From positions 558,001 to 622,000 of the forward strand of contig NZ_LHPC01000028.1 of assembly GCF_001297125.1 (NCBI RefSeq): a stretch of DNA of 64,000 bases, in the 5' to 3' direction. The position numbers and the translations under genes are program-made. Positions 28,060 to 36,797 of this stretch are shown one piece after another; the first letter of the stretch is position 1; the number at the start of each line of letters is the position of its first letter. The notes below the pieces were generated by a model that was not told the DNA's origin, searched no databases, and was given only the letters and a program-made list of their open reading frames with translations. This DNA is from Pseudomonas sp. RIT-PI-q. Its GTDB lineage: Bacteria; Pseudomonadota; Gammaproteobacteria; Pseudomonadales; Pseudomonadaceae.

Positions 28060-29595
28060 ATGCGCTCTCTTACCCTCCACCTGAAGTTCCTGATCGCCAT
28101 CCTGGTGGTGCTGGGCATTTCAGTTACGGCCTATCAGATCTTCGTGCTCGGGATTCCCGTCACCGAAGACGCTACTGACGACTTGTGGAACATCGACGCC
28201 AAGGTCGAGTTCGTCGCCAGTGCCAAAGACCCGGTCAAGATCCAGATGTTCGTGCCGCCGCTGAGCCGCGATTACGTCAGCCTCAACGAGAGTTTCATCT
28301 CCAATAACTACGGCGTGGCCGTGAACCGTGTCGACGGCAACCGCAAGGTCACCTGGTCGGCACGTCGGGCCAAAGGCAACCAGACCCTGTATTACCGCCT
28401 GGTGCTGACCAAGCGCTACTCCGGTGAAAAGCTCAAGGTCAAAGGTCCGACCTTTCGCGACAGTATCGCCGTCGAAGGCGCGGAAAAAATTGCCGCCGAA
28501 GCCCTGCTCGCGCCAATCCGCCAACACTCGGCCGACGTCGAAACCTTCATCGGCGAAGCGATCAAGCGGGTCAACAACCTCAACGACGACAACGTGAAAC
28601 TGCTCCTGGCTGGCGATCCGGCCACCGCCAACAAAGCCAGGATCGTCGAGTTGGTACTGTCGATTGCCCACGTGCCGGTGGAGAAGGTCCACACCATCCG
28701 TCTGGTGGCCGACCAACCGCAAGTCCCGGAACTCTGGCTGCGCAGCTTCAACGGCACCGACTGGCTGTACTTCAACCCGGAAACCGGCGAACAGGGCCTG
28801 CCGACCGACCGCCTGCTGTGGTGGACCGGCGATGAAAACCTGATCACCGTCGATGGCGGCAAGAAAGCCACCGTCACGTTCAGCATGAACAACAGCGAAA
28901 TGAACGCCATTCGCCTGGCCAAGCTGACCGACGAAAACACCGACGCCAACTTCCTCGAATACTCGCTGTACGGCCTGCCGCTGCAAACCCAGCAGACGTT
29001 CATGATCATGGTGATGATCCCGATTGGCGTGCTGGTGATTCTGATCCTGCGCAACCTGATCGGCATTCAGACCCTCGGCACCTTTACGCCGGTACTGATC
29101 GCCCTGGCCTTCCGCGAAACCCAGCTCGGCTTCGGCATCGTGCTGTTTACCATCATCACGGCGCTGGGGCTGTCGCTGCGCTCCTACCTTGAGCACTTGA
29201 AGCTGCAGATGCTGCCGAGGCTGTCGGTGGTGCTGACCTTCGTGGTGGTGCTGATCGCGACGATCAGCCTGCTCAGCCATAAACTCGGCCTCGAACGCGG
29301 GTTGTCGGTGGCACTGTTCCCGATGGTGATTCTGACCATGACCATCGAACGCCTGTCGATCACCTGGGAAGAACGCGGTTCCGGCCACGCCATGAAAGTG
29401 GCGATCGGCACGCTGTTCGCGGCGTCCCTGGCGCACCTGATCATGACCGTGCCAGAGCTGGTTTACTTCGTGTTCACCTTCCCGGCGATCCTGCTGATCC
29501 TGGTGGGTTTCATGCTGGCCATGGGTCGCTATCGCGGCTACCGCCTGACCGAACTGGTGCGCTTCAAGGCTTTCCTCAAGAAGGCTGACGCCTGA
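28060..29595 (+). CDS. Inactive transglutaminase-like protein fused to 7 membrane helices
   Basis: 511 residues. There is one N-terminal membrane helix (about 5-25), then a periplasmic transglutaminase-like region (about 30-300). Six to seven membrane helices follow (about 310-500; MIMVMIPIGVLVILILRNLI, GFGIVLFTIITALGLSL, VVLTFVVVLIATISLLS, VYFVFTFPAILLILVGFML). It matches the 'inactive transglutaminase fused to 7TM' family found beside PF05618 proteases and ATP-grasp ligases. It is 5 bases after the protease gene, and its stop overlaps the next start (TGATG). Confidence 0.85.
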   Translation: MRSLTLHLKFLIAILVVLGISVTAYQIFVLGIPVTEDATDDLWNIDAKVEFVASAKDPVKIQMFVPPLSRDYVSLNESFISNNYGVAVNRVDGNRKVTWSARRAKGNQTLYYRLVLTKRYSGEKLKVKGPTFRDSIAVEGAEKIAAEALLAPIRQHSADVETFIGEAIKRVNNLNDDNVKLLLAGDPATANKARIVELVLSIAHVPVEKVHTIRLVADQPQVPELWLRSFNGTDWLYFNPETGEQGLPTDRLLWWTGDENLITVDGGKKATVTFSMNNSEMNAIRLAKLTDENTDANFLEYSLYGLPLQTQQTFMIMVMIPIGVLVILILRNLIGIQTLGTFTPVLIALAFRETQLGFGIVLFTIITALGLSLRSYLEHLKLQMLPRLSVVLTFVVVLIATISLLSHKLGLERGLSVALFPMVILTMTIERLSITWEERGSGHAMKVAIGTLFAASLAHLIMTVPELVYFVFTFPAILLILVGFMLAMGRYRGYRLTELVRFKAFLKKADA

Positions 29596-30581
29596 TGTTC
29601 GGTTTCTGGAAAACCTGGAAGGCCCTGGAAGCCCGGGGCATCATGGGGATCAATCGGCGTAACGCAGACTACGTACTCAAGTACAACAAGCGCAGCCTGT
29701 ACCCGATTGTCGATGACAAGATCATCACCAAGGAGCGCGCCATCGCCGCCGGCATTCACGTGCCGGAACTGTATGGCGTGATCTCCACCGAGAAGGAAAT
29801 CGACAACCTCGACGAGATCATCGGCGGGCGCAACGACTTCGTGATCAAGCCGGCCCAGGGCGCGGGCGGCGACGGCATCATTGTGGTGGCCGACCGTTTC
29901 GAAGGCCGCTATCGCACGGTGTCCGGCAAGATCATCAGTCACGAGGAAATCGAGCACCATATCTCGAGCATCCTCACCGGCCTCTATTCGCTGGGCGGAC
30001 ACCGGGATCGCGCGCTGATCGAATACCGCGTGACCCCCGACCAGATCTTCAAGAGCATCAGCTACGAAGGCGTCCCGGATATTCGCATCATTGTGCTGCT
30101 GGGCTATCCGGTGATGGCCATGCTGCGGCTCCCCCCCCGCCAGTCCGGCGGCAAGGCCAACCTGCACCAGGGCGCCATCGGCGTCGGTGTCGACCTGGCG
30201 ACAGGCCTGACGTTGCGCGGCACCTGGCTGAACAACATCATCACCAAGCACCCGGACACCACCAACGCGGTGGACGGCGTGCAACTGCCTTACTGGGACG
30301 GTTTCATGAAACTCGCCGCCGGCTGTTATGAGCTGTGCGGGCTGGGTTACATCGGTGTCGACATGGTGCTGGACCAGGAAAAAGGCCCGCTGATTCTTGA
30401 GCTCAATGCCCGGCCGGGGTTGAACATTCAGATAGCCAATGATTGTGGCCTGACGTTGCGCACCCATGCGGTCGAGGCGCGGCTGGAAGAGTTGAAGGCG
30501 CGCGGCGTGGTAGAGACGGTTGAAGAGCGCGTGGCGTTTGTTCAGGAAATGTTTGGGCATATTCCGGCGGTTGAGGGTTGA
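29595..30581 (+). CDS. ATP-grasp ligase, alpha-L-glutamate ligase-like (RimK-related)
   Basis: 328 residues. ATP-grasp features are FVIKPAQGAGGDGIIVV (nucleotide loop), IEYRVTPDQIF, and the late metal site LILELNARPGLNIQIAND. Such ligases join an amino acid or peptide carboxylate to an amine. Cotranslation with the upstream membrane protein through TGATG indicates one functional unit. The product is not predictable from sequence. Confidence 0.88.
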   Translation: MFGFWKTWKALEARGIMGINRRNADYVLKYNKRSLYPIVDDKIITKERAIAAGIHVPELYGVISTEKEIDNLDEIIGGRNDFVIKPAQGAGGDGIIVVADRFEGRYRTVSGKIISHEEIEHHISSILTGLYSLGGHRDRALIEYRVTPDQIFKSISYEGVPDIRIIVLLGYPVMAMLRLPPRQSGGKANLHQGAIGVGVDLATGLTLRGTWLNNIITKHPDTTNAVDGVQLPYWDGFMKLAAGCYELCGLGYIGVDMVLDQEKGPLILELNARPGLNIQIANDCGLTLRTHAVEARLEELKARGVVETVEERVAFVQEMFGHIPAVEG

Positions 30582-30600
30582 TCCAAGAAGGAGCCCATCC

Positions 30601-30697
30601 TGTAGGAGCTGTCGAGTGCAACGAGGCTGCGATCTTTTGATCTTGGCTTTCTTAAAATCAAAAGATCGCAGCCTCGTTGCACTCGACAGCTCCTACG
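30601..30697. repeat. Palindromic repeat pair, GATCGCAGCCTCGTTGCACTCGACAGC type
   Basis: Inverted 37-40 base arms with a short spacer between the ATP-grasp gene and pabB. Confidence 0.92.
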
Positions 30698-30792
30698 GGG
30701 TAAGTCGGCTTGTGAAGACAATCCCCTCTAGGAGCAATTCCCCGAGGGGACTACAATCGCTCCCCCGCCACGATGGCTGATCTGCCCCGCCC

Positions 30793-32130
30793 ATGTTGAC
30801 CTGTTCCGTACCCCCGCTCCCCTATCGCGCCAACCCCGCCGAGTACTTCGCGGCGATTCGTCATGCCCCCGGCGCCGTGCTGCTCGACAGTGGCCGGCCG
30901 ATCGCCGATCGCGGTCGCTACGACCTGCTGAGTGCCTGGCCGCTGGAGCAATTGGCCGTGTTGCCGGATGAAAGCGGTGACGATTTCCTGCAACGCCTTC
31001 GTGTCAACCTGACTCGACTCGGCGAAGCGAGCGTTCCTGAAGAACTGCCGTTTGCCGGCGGCCTGATCGGTTACCTGAGCTACGACTTCGGTCGGCAGCT
31101 GGAAAACCTGCCGAGCCAGGCGCAGGACGACCTGCAATTGCCCGACGCACGCTTCGGGCTGTACGACTGGGCGTTGATCAGCGATCACCAATTGATGACC
31201 AGTCAGTTGGTGTTCCACCCAAAGCTGCCCGAGACTGAGCGTCAGCGCCTGATCGTGCTGTTCAGTGAGCCAGCACCGGCCTCCATCAAGCCTTTTAAAC
31301 TGAACGGCCCGATGAGCGCCGATTTGAGCGCTGAGCAGTATCGTCAGGCGCTGGAGCGCATCCAGAATTACATCCAGGCTGGCGACTGTTACCAGGTCAA
31401 CTTCGCCCAGCGTTTCCGCGCGCAGTGCCAAGGTGATCCGTGGGCCGCGTATGTCGCGTTGCGGGCGGCGTGCCCGACACCGTTTTCCGGGTTCCAGAGC
31501 TTGCCCGACGGCGGCGCGGTGTTGAGCCTGTCGCCGGAGCGTTTCGTCAAAGTCAGTGAACGTCATGTCGAAACCCGCCCGATCAAAGGCACCCGGCCGC
31601 GTGGGCTGACCCCGGCAGAAGATGCGGCGAATGCCGCCGAACTGCTGGCCAGCCCCAAGGATCGCGCGGAAAACCTGATGATCGTCGACCTGCTGCGCAA
31701 CGACCTCGGTCGCACCTGCCGCATCGGCTCGGTGCGAGTGCCGGAATTGTTCAGTCTGGAAAGCTACCCGAACGTGCATCACCTGGTGAGCAGCGTGACC
31801 GGGGAATTGGCGGATGACCGCGACGCGCTGGACCTGATCGCCGGCAGTTTTCCGGGCGGTTCGATTACCGGGGCGCCGAAGATTCGCGCGATGCAGATCA
31901 TCGACGAGCTGGAGCCGACCCGACGCGGGTTGTACTGCGGTTCGTTGCTGTACCTGGATGTACGCGGCGAGATGGACAGCTCCATCGCCATTCGCAGCTT
32001 GCTGGTCAAGGATGGGCAGGTGTGTTGCTGGGGCGGCGGCGGGATCGTCGCAGATTCCGAGTGGCAGGCCGAGTATCAGGAATCGATCACCAAGGTGAAA
32101 GTGCTGCTCGATACCCTGCAAAACCTGTAG
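30793..32130 (+). CDS. pabB: Aminodeoxychorismate synthase component I
   Basis: 445 residues of the chorismate-binding family. It makes aminodeoxychorismate for folate. Signatures: QAGDCYQVNFAQRF, ETRPIKGTRPRG, ENLMIVDLLRNDLGRTC and GSITGAPKIRAMQIIDELE. PIKGT has Lys in the PabB position. Its TAG stop (32128-32130) lies in the first arm of a REP element. Confidence 0.95.
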   Translation: MLTCSVPPLPYRANPAEYFAAIRHAPGAVLLDSGRPIADRGRYDLLSAWPLEQLAVLPDESGDDFLQRLRVNLTRLGEASVPEELPFAGGLIGYLSYDFGRQLENLPSQAQDDLQLPDARFGLYDWALISDHQLMTSQLVFHPKLPETERQRLIVLFSEPAPASIKPFKLNGPMSADLSAEQYRQALERIQNYIQAGDCYQVNFAQRFRAQCQGDPWAAYVALRAACPTPFSGFQSLPDGGAVLSLSPERFVKVSERHVETRPIKGTRPRGLTPAEDAANAAELLASPKDRAENLMIVDLLRNDLGRTCRIGSVRVPELFSLESYPNVHHLVSSVTGELADDRDALDLIAGSFPGGSITGAPKIRAMQIIDELEPTRRGLYCGSLLYLDVRGEMDSSIAIRSLLVKDGQVCCWGGGGIVADSEWQAEYQESITKVKVLLDTLQNL

Positions 32131-32225
32131 GAGCGAGCTTGCTCGCGATGGACGTCAACGATAACGATGAACGCCTGACACACTGCGGTGCCATCGGGTT
32201 CATCGCGAGCGAGCTCGCTCCTACA
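32127..32225. repeat. REP pair, TGTAGGAGCGAGCTTGCTCGCGA type
   Basis: Inverted arms at 32127-32150 and 32200-32225 between convergent pabB and thrH. The first arm contains the pabB stop codon. Confidence 0.9.
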
Positions 32226-32235
32226 GGGTTTCGGT

Positions 32236-32853
32236 TTACAGGCTTAGGGCGCGGTTGGAGGCCTTGATGAATTCTTGCTTTAGATCTTCAAACGTATGCA
32301 CCGCCGGGAATTGCGGGAACTCGCGAATCACGTTATCCGGGGCATGGAACAGAATCCCTGCATCGGCCTCGCCCAGCATCGTGGTGTCGTTGTAGGAGTC
32401 GCCCGCCGCGATCACCCGGTAGTAGAGGCTCTTGAAAGCCAATACCGACTGACGCTTCGGATCTTTCTGACGCAACTGATAGCTGGTCACCCGCCCGGCA
32501 TCGTCGGTAATCAGACGATGGCAGAGCAAGGTCGGGAAGCCCAGCTGACGCATCAGCGGCTGGGAAAACTCGTAGAACGTATCCGACAGAATCACCACCT
32601 GAAAGCGCTCGCGCAGCCAGTTGACGAACTCGATGGCACCGTCCAGCGGCTTGAGCGTGGCGATCACTTCCTGGATGTCGGTGAGCTTCAGGCCGTGTTC
32701 ATCCAGAATCCGCAGGCGCTGTTTCATCAGCACGTCGTAGTCGGGGATGTCCCGAGTGGTGGCCCTGAGGGATTCGATCCCGGTTTTTTCGGCGAAGGCG
32801 ATCCAGATTTCCGGGACCAGTACACCTTCAAGATCCAGACAGGCAATTTCCAC
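32236..32853 (-). CDS. thrH: Phosphoserine phosphatase/homoserine phosphotransferase ThrH
   Basis: 205 residues from a GTG at 32853 with GGAG upstream; this gives the known ThrH length and start (EIACLDLEGVLVPE). HAD motifs: DLEG at the N-terminus (nucleophile Asp7), ILSDTFYEF (motif II), RQSVLAF (Lys/Arg region) and AAGDSYNDTTML (motif IV). It can transfer phosphate from phosphoserine to homoserine. It is divergent from cysH, as in P. aeruginosa. Confidence 0.93.
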   Translation of the reverse strand: MEIACLDLEGVLVPEIWIAFAEKTGIESLRATTRDIPDYDVLMKQRLRILDEHGLKLTDIQEVIATLKPLDGAIEFVNWLRERFQVVILSDTFYEFSQPLMRQLGFPTLLCHRLITDDAGRVTSYQLRQKDPKRQSVLAFKSLYYRVIAAGDSYNDTTMLGEADAGILFHAPDNVIREFPQFPAVHTFEDLKQEFIKASNRALSL

Positions 32854-33026
32854 AAGACACTCCCATTTGTATTGATTATTGAGTCGAGCGAGCAAAAAGA
32901 TTGCCGAACTCTAGCGACTCGGGCTGGCCTGCGCAACGCACAGGGCGCGCCAGTTGCCGCAGGTTTTTGTTACCATCAAGGCCATATAGAGCGCCCAGCG
33001 CCACCGACCTGTAGGAAGCCGCCCTG

Positions 33027-33767
33027 ATGAGCCCAACGTTCGACGTCGTGGAACTCGCCACGACCTATGCCAACAAATCCGCCCAAGACATCCTGAAACT
33101 CGCATTCGCCGAGTTCGGCGATGACCTGTGGATATCTTTCAGCGGCGCCGAGGATGTGGTGCTGGTGGACATGGCCTGGAAGCTGAACAAGAACGTCAAG
33201 GTTTTCAGCCTCGACACCGGCCGCTTGCACCCCGAGACCTACCGCTTCATCGATCAGGTGCGCGAGCACTACAAGATCGACATTGAGTTGGTGTCACCGG
33301 ACTACACCAAGCTTGAACCGTTCGTGAAGGAAAAAGGCCTGTTCAGTTTCTACAAGGATGGCCATGGCGAATGCTGCGGCATCCGCAAGATCGAGCCGCT
33401 GCGGCGCAAGCTCTCGGGCGTCACCGCTTGGGCCACCGGCCAGCGCCGGGACCAGAGCCCCGGCACTCGCAGCGCCGTAGCCGTGCTGGAAATCGACACC
33501 GCGTTCTCCACGCCGGAGCGCACCCTGTACAAATTCAATCCGTTGGCGCAAATGACCAGCGAAGAGATCTGGGGTTACATCCGCATGCTCGAGCTGCCGT
33601 ACAACAGCCTGCATGAGCGCGGCTTTATCAGCATTGGCTGCGAGCCGTGTACCCGCCCTGTGCTGCCGAACCAGCACGAGCGTGAAGGCCGTTGGTGGTG
33701 GGAAGAAGCGACGCAGAAAGAATGCGGGTTGCATGCGGGCAATATCATCAGCAAATCCAAGGCATAA
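33027..33767 (+). CDS. cysH: Adenosine 5'-phosphosulfate reductase
   Basis: 246 residues. The PP-loop-type nucleotide site has [13 protein letters not shown] and [12 protein letters not shown]. The [4Fe-4S] ligands C116, C117, C205 and C208 (GECCGIRK and GCEPCTRPV) mark an APS reductase rather than a PAPS reductase. The catalytic C233 lies in ECGLH. It reduces APS to sulfite in cysteine synthesis. Confidence 0.96.
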   Translation: MSPTFDVVELATTYANKSAQDILKLAFAEFGDDLWISFSGAEDVVLVDMAWKLNKNVKVFSLDTGRLHPETYRFIDQVREHYKIDIELVSPDYTKLEPFVKEKGLFSFYKDGHGECCGIRKIEPLRRKLSGVTAWATGQRRDQSPGTRSAVAVLEIDTAFSTPERTLYKFNPLAQMTSEEIWGYIRMLELPYNSLHERGFISIGCEPCTRPVLPNQHEREGRWWWEEATQKECGLHAGNIISKSKA

Positions 33768-33788
33768 CCTCCCGCTCTGTGAAATCCC

Positions 33789-33880
33789 CTGTGGGAGCGG
33801 GCTTGCCCGCGATGGCGATCTTTCAGTCACATTGATACTGAATGTGCCGACTCTATCGCGGGCAAGCCCGCTCCCACAGG
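33789..33880. repeat. REP pair, GTGGGAGCGGGCTTGCCCGC type
   Basis: Inverted arms at 33789-33814 and 33855-33880 downstream of cysH. Beyond it, 33881-34129 is AT-rich with a palindrome TGTGTACACA at 33901-33910 but no convincing gene. Confidence 0.9.
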
Positions 33881-34129
33881 TTCTGTGTCCAACTTATAAA
33901 TGTGTACACAGAAATGTCACCATAGGTGCCATTTATGTGTGCACTTTTCGTTTCTACGCCCCAAAAAGTTACATCCTCGTGTCCTGACTTCCTCAGTCAG
34001 ACTTTCCTGCAAATCCCGCTTAAAAATAAATACCTGTTCAATCGGTCAATTTATATTGCCTGTATTTCAACAAGTTACAGAACAATCATAACGAAACGAA
34101 ATTACCGACGAAATTCATAGACCGGGAAC

Positions 34130-34144
34130 TGGCACAGATCTGGC
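34130..34144 (+). promoter_or_regulatory. Sigma-54 promoter of NCS1 transporter operon
   Basis: TGGCACAGATCTGGC, with GG at 34131-34132 and GC at 34143-34144, N10 spacing. The start is predicted near 34156. It closely resembles the nitrate transporter promoter at 2660. Confidence 0.75.
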
Positions 34145-34156
34145 TTAAGTGCATAC

Positions 34157-34186
34157 ATGTTTTGTATACAATAATTATCAAAACAT
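34157..34186. promoter_or_regulatory. Nested dyads at the predicted NCS1 transcription start
   Basis: ATGTTTTG (34157-34164) and CAAAACAT (34179-34186) form an inverted repeat, with palindrome TTGTATACAA at 34162-34171 inside. Its place at +1 to +30 of the sigma-54 promoter suggests a repressor site, possibly of GntR type. Confidence 0.5.
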
Positions 34187-34337
34187 ACACACACTTTAGA
34201 TCCGCAAGCCTGAAGCGCCCTATCCCGTACAGGCTGCAGATGCCCCGTAACCAATGATGCTTATTGCCCGCGACGAAGATTTGTCGAGCCCATGCTCATG
34301 CACAGTCATCGCGACGCCAAGCTCGGAGCCTGCCGGA

Positions 34338-35879
34338 ATGCGTACTAGCCTCTCCAATAACAACATCGCGCTGGATCTGCCCTCCTCCCACCCTGTTTCC
34401 GTCACTCACGATCAAACGTATCAAGCACCGGTGGTGCTCAGCCCCCGACTGCACAACAAGGACCTGGCGCCGACGAAGGCCGAAGGTCGGCGTTGGGGTC
34501 GCTACAGCATCTTTGCCCTGTGGACCAATGACGTTCACAACATTGCCAACTACTCCTTCGCCATCGGACTGTATGCGTTGGGGCTGGGCGGCTGGCAGAT
34601 TTTGCTGTCCCTGGGGATCGGCGCGGCGCTGGTGTACAGCTTCATGAACCTTTCCGGTTACATGGGCCAGAAGACCGGCGTGCCGTTTCCGGTCATCAGC
34701 CGGATCAGTTTCGGCATTCACGGGGCGCAGATTCCTGCGCTGATCCGCGCCATTATCGCTATCGCCTGGTTCGGGATTCAGACGTACCTGGCGTCGGTAG
34801 TCTTTCGCGTGCTCCTGACAGCGGTACATCCGGGCTTCGCCGACTACGACCACAATTCGATACTCGGTTTGTCGACCCTGGGTTGGGTGTGCTTCGTGGC
34901 GATCTGGTTCGTGCAACTGGCGATCCTCGCCTACGGCATGGAAATGGTGCGACGCTACGAAGCCTTCGCCGGGCCGGTGATTCTGCTGACCGTCGCGTCC
35001 CTCGCCGGGTGGATGTATTTCCAGGCCGATGCAACCATCGCCTGGTCGATCCGCGAACCACTGACTGGCGGCGAGATGTGGCGCAACATCTTTGCCGGCG
35101 GCGCGTTGTGGCTGTCGATCTACGGCACGTTGATCCTCAACTTCTGCGACTTCGCCCGCTCTTCGCCGTGCCGCAGGACCATCAAGGTCGGCAACTTCTG
35201 GGGCCTGCCGGTGAATATTCTGGTGTTCGCCAGCATCACCGTCCTGCTCTGTGGCGCGCAATTTCAGATCAATGGCCGGATCATCGAAAGCCCGACGGAA
35301 ATCATCGCTTCGATCCCCAATACCTTCTTTCTGGTCCTTGGTTGCCTGGCGTTCCTGATCGTCACCGTGGCGGTGAACATCATGGCCAACTTCGTTGCCC
35401 CGGCCTTCGTGCTCAGCAACCTGGCGCCGAAATACCTGACGTTCCGCCGTGCCGGCCTCATCAGCGCGACCATCGCGGTGCTGATCCTGCCGTGGAACCT
35501 CTACAACAGCCCGCTGGTGATCGTGTATTTCCTCTCCGGCCTCGGCGCCCTGCTCGGCCCGTTGTACGGGGTGATCATGGTCGACTACTGGCTTGTACGA
35601 AAAGGTCAGGTCAACGTGCCGCAGTTGTACAGCGAAGACCCTAACGGCGCCTATTACTACAGCCGTGGGGTCAATTTACGTGCCGTAGCGGCGTTCATTC
35701 CTGCGGCGCTGATCGCCATCGTCCTGGCGCTGGTGCCGGGTTTCCACAGCGTATCGCCGTTCTCCTGGCTGATTGGCGCCGGCATTGCCGGCATGCTCTA
35801 CCTGATCATCGCCAAGCGGCAGCCGCATTACGCCGACGTTAGCGGTGAATCCATCGCGGTTGATAACGTCTGCCATTAA
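34338..35879 (+). CDS. NCS1-family nucleobase/hydantoin/allantoin:cation symporter
   Basis: 513 residues from the ATG at 34338 (MRTSLSNNNIALDLP), with GGAG upstream. About 12 membrane helices are predicted. Family signatures: LWTNDVHNIANYSFAIGLYA in helix 1, GVPFPVISRISFGIHGAQIP, and the late GVIMVDYWLVRKGQ. NCS1 proteins import cytosine, purines, allantoin or hydantoins. With the sigma-54 promoter and the racemase-family gene 57 bases downstream, uptake of a hydantoin- or ureide-type nitrogen source is inferred. Confidence 0.9.
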   Translation: MRTSLSNNNIALDLPSSHPVSVTHDQTYQAPVVLSPRLHNKDLAPTKAEGRRWGRYSIFALWTNDVHNIANYSFAIGLYALGLGGWQILLSLGIGAALVYSFMNLSGYMGQKTGVPFPVISRISFGIHGAQIPALIRAIIAIAWFGIQTYLASVVFRVLLTAVHPGFADYDHNSILGLSTLGWVCFVAIWFVQLAILAYGMEMVRRYEAFAGPVILLTVASLAGWMYFQADATIAWSIREPLTGGEMWRNIFAGGALWLSIYGTLILNFCDFARSSPCRRTIKVGNFWGLPVNILVFASITVLLCGAQFQINGRIIESPTEIIASIPNTFFLVLGCLAFLIVTVAVNIMANFVAPAFVLSNLAPKYLTFRRAGLISATIAVLILPWNLYNSPLVIVYFLSGLGALLGPLYGVIMVDYWLVRKGQVNVPQLYSEDPNGAYYYSRGVNLRAVAAFIPAALIAIVLALVPGFHSVSPFSWLIGAGIAGMLYLIIAKRQPHYADVSGESIAVDNVCH

Positions 35880-35936
35880 TCCCACGGCGGCCCGGCACCG
35901 TCGGGTCGCAGAACCACCCCGCTATAAGGACTTCCC

Positions 35937-36665
35937 ATGCGTATTCTCGTGGTCAACGTCAACACCACCGAATCCATCACCCAGGCCATCGCCCCCCAGG
36001 CTCAGTCCGTGGCCGCGCCCGGCACGGAAATCGTCGGCCTGACGCCTTACTTCGGTGCTGACTCCATCGAAGGCAATTTCGAAAGCTACCTGGCCGCCAT
36101 CGCCGTCATGGACCGGGTCATGGCCTACGACCAACCCTTCGACGCGGTGATTCAGGCCGGTTACGGTGAGCACGGCCGCGAAGGGTTGCAGGAGTTGCTC
36201 AACGTGCCGGTGGTGGACATCACCGATGCCGGCGCCAGCACCGCGATGTTCCTTGGTCATGCCTATTCGGTGGTCACCACCCTCGACCGCACCGTGCCGC
36301 TGATCGAGGATCGCCTCAAGCTGTCCGGGCTCTGGGACCGCTGCGCATCGGTTCGGGCCAGTGGTTTGGCGGTATTGGAGCTGGAATCCGATCCCGAGCG
36401 TGCGCTGGAGGCGATTGTGCGTCAGGCGGAATTGGCGGTGCTTGAGGACAAGGCCGAGGTAATTTGCCTGGGCTGCGGCGGGATGGCCGGGCTGGACGAG
36501 CAGATTCGTCGGCGCACCGGTGTGCCGGTGGGGGGTGGCGGGACGGCGGCGGTGACGGTTGCCGAGTCGCTGGGGCGGTTGGGGTTGTCCACTTCCAAAG
36601 TGCGGACGTATGCGACACCGCGACCGAAAAACATCATCGGTTGGCCGGGGCGGTTTGGGCGGTAG
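35937..36665 (+). CDS. Asp/Glu/hydantoin racemase superfamily protein lacking the first catalytic Cys
   Basis: 242 residues. It starts MRILVVNVNTTESITQAIAP, like hydantoin and allantoin racemases (LxxNPNTT). The second catalytic cysteine is present (C180 in ICLGCGGMAGLD). The first is not: the usual ACFGDPG segment reads AGYGEHG here, with Gly75 where Cys is expected. Two-base racemization would then be impaired, so it may be a one-sided racemase, decarboxylase-like or isomerase-like member. It follows the NCS1 transporter and is likely cotranscribed. Confidence 0.75.
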   Translation: MRILVVNVNTTESITQAIAPQAQSVAAPGTEIVGLTPYFGADSIEGNFESYLAAIAVMDRVMAYDQPFDAVIQAGYGEHGREGLQELLNVPVVDITDAGASTAMFLGHAYSVVTTLDRTVPLIEDRLKLSGLWDRCASVRASGLAVLELESDPERALEAIVRQAELAVLEDKAEVICLGCGGMAGLDEQIRRRTGVPVGGGGTAAVTVAESLGRLGLSTSKVRTYATPRPKNIIGWPGRFGR

Positions 36666-36679
36666 ACCGCGTTATCGTT

Positions 36680-36772
36680 CATCGCGGGCAAGCCCGGCTC
36701 CCACAGGATCTGCGTCGTTTACATTTCTGATGTACACCACAGAACCTGTGGGAGCCGGGCTTGCCCGCGATG
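36680..36772. repeat. REP pair, GTGGGAGCCGGGCTTGCCCGCGAT variant
   Basis: Inverted arms at 36680-36706 and 36746-36772, with one extra C compared with the common arm. Both arms share the change. Confidence 0.9.
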
Positions 36773-36797
36773 GCAGCACCTCAGTCCCAAGCCAAAC

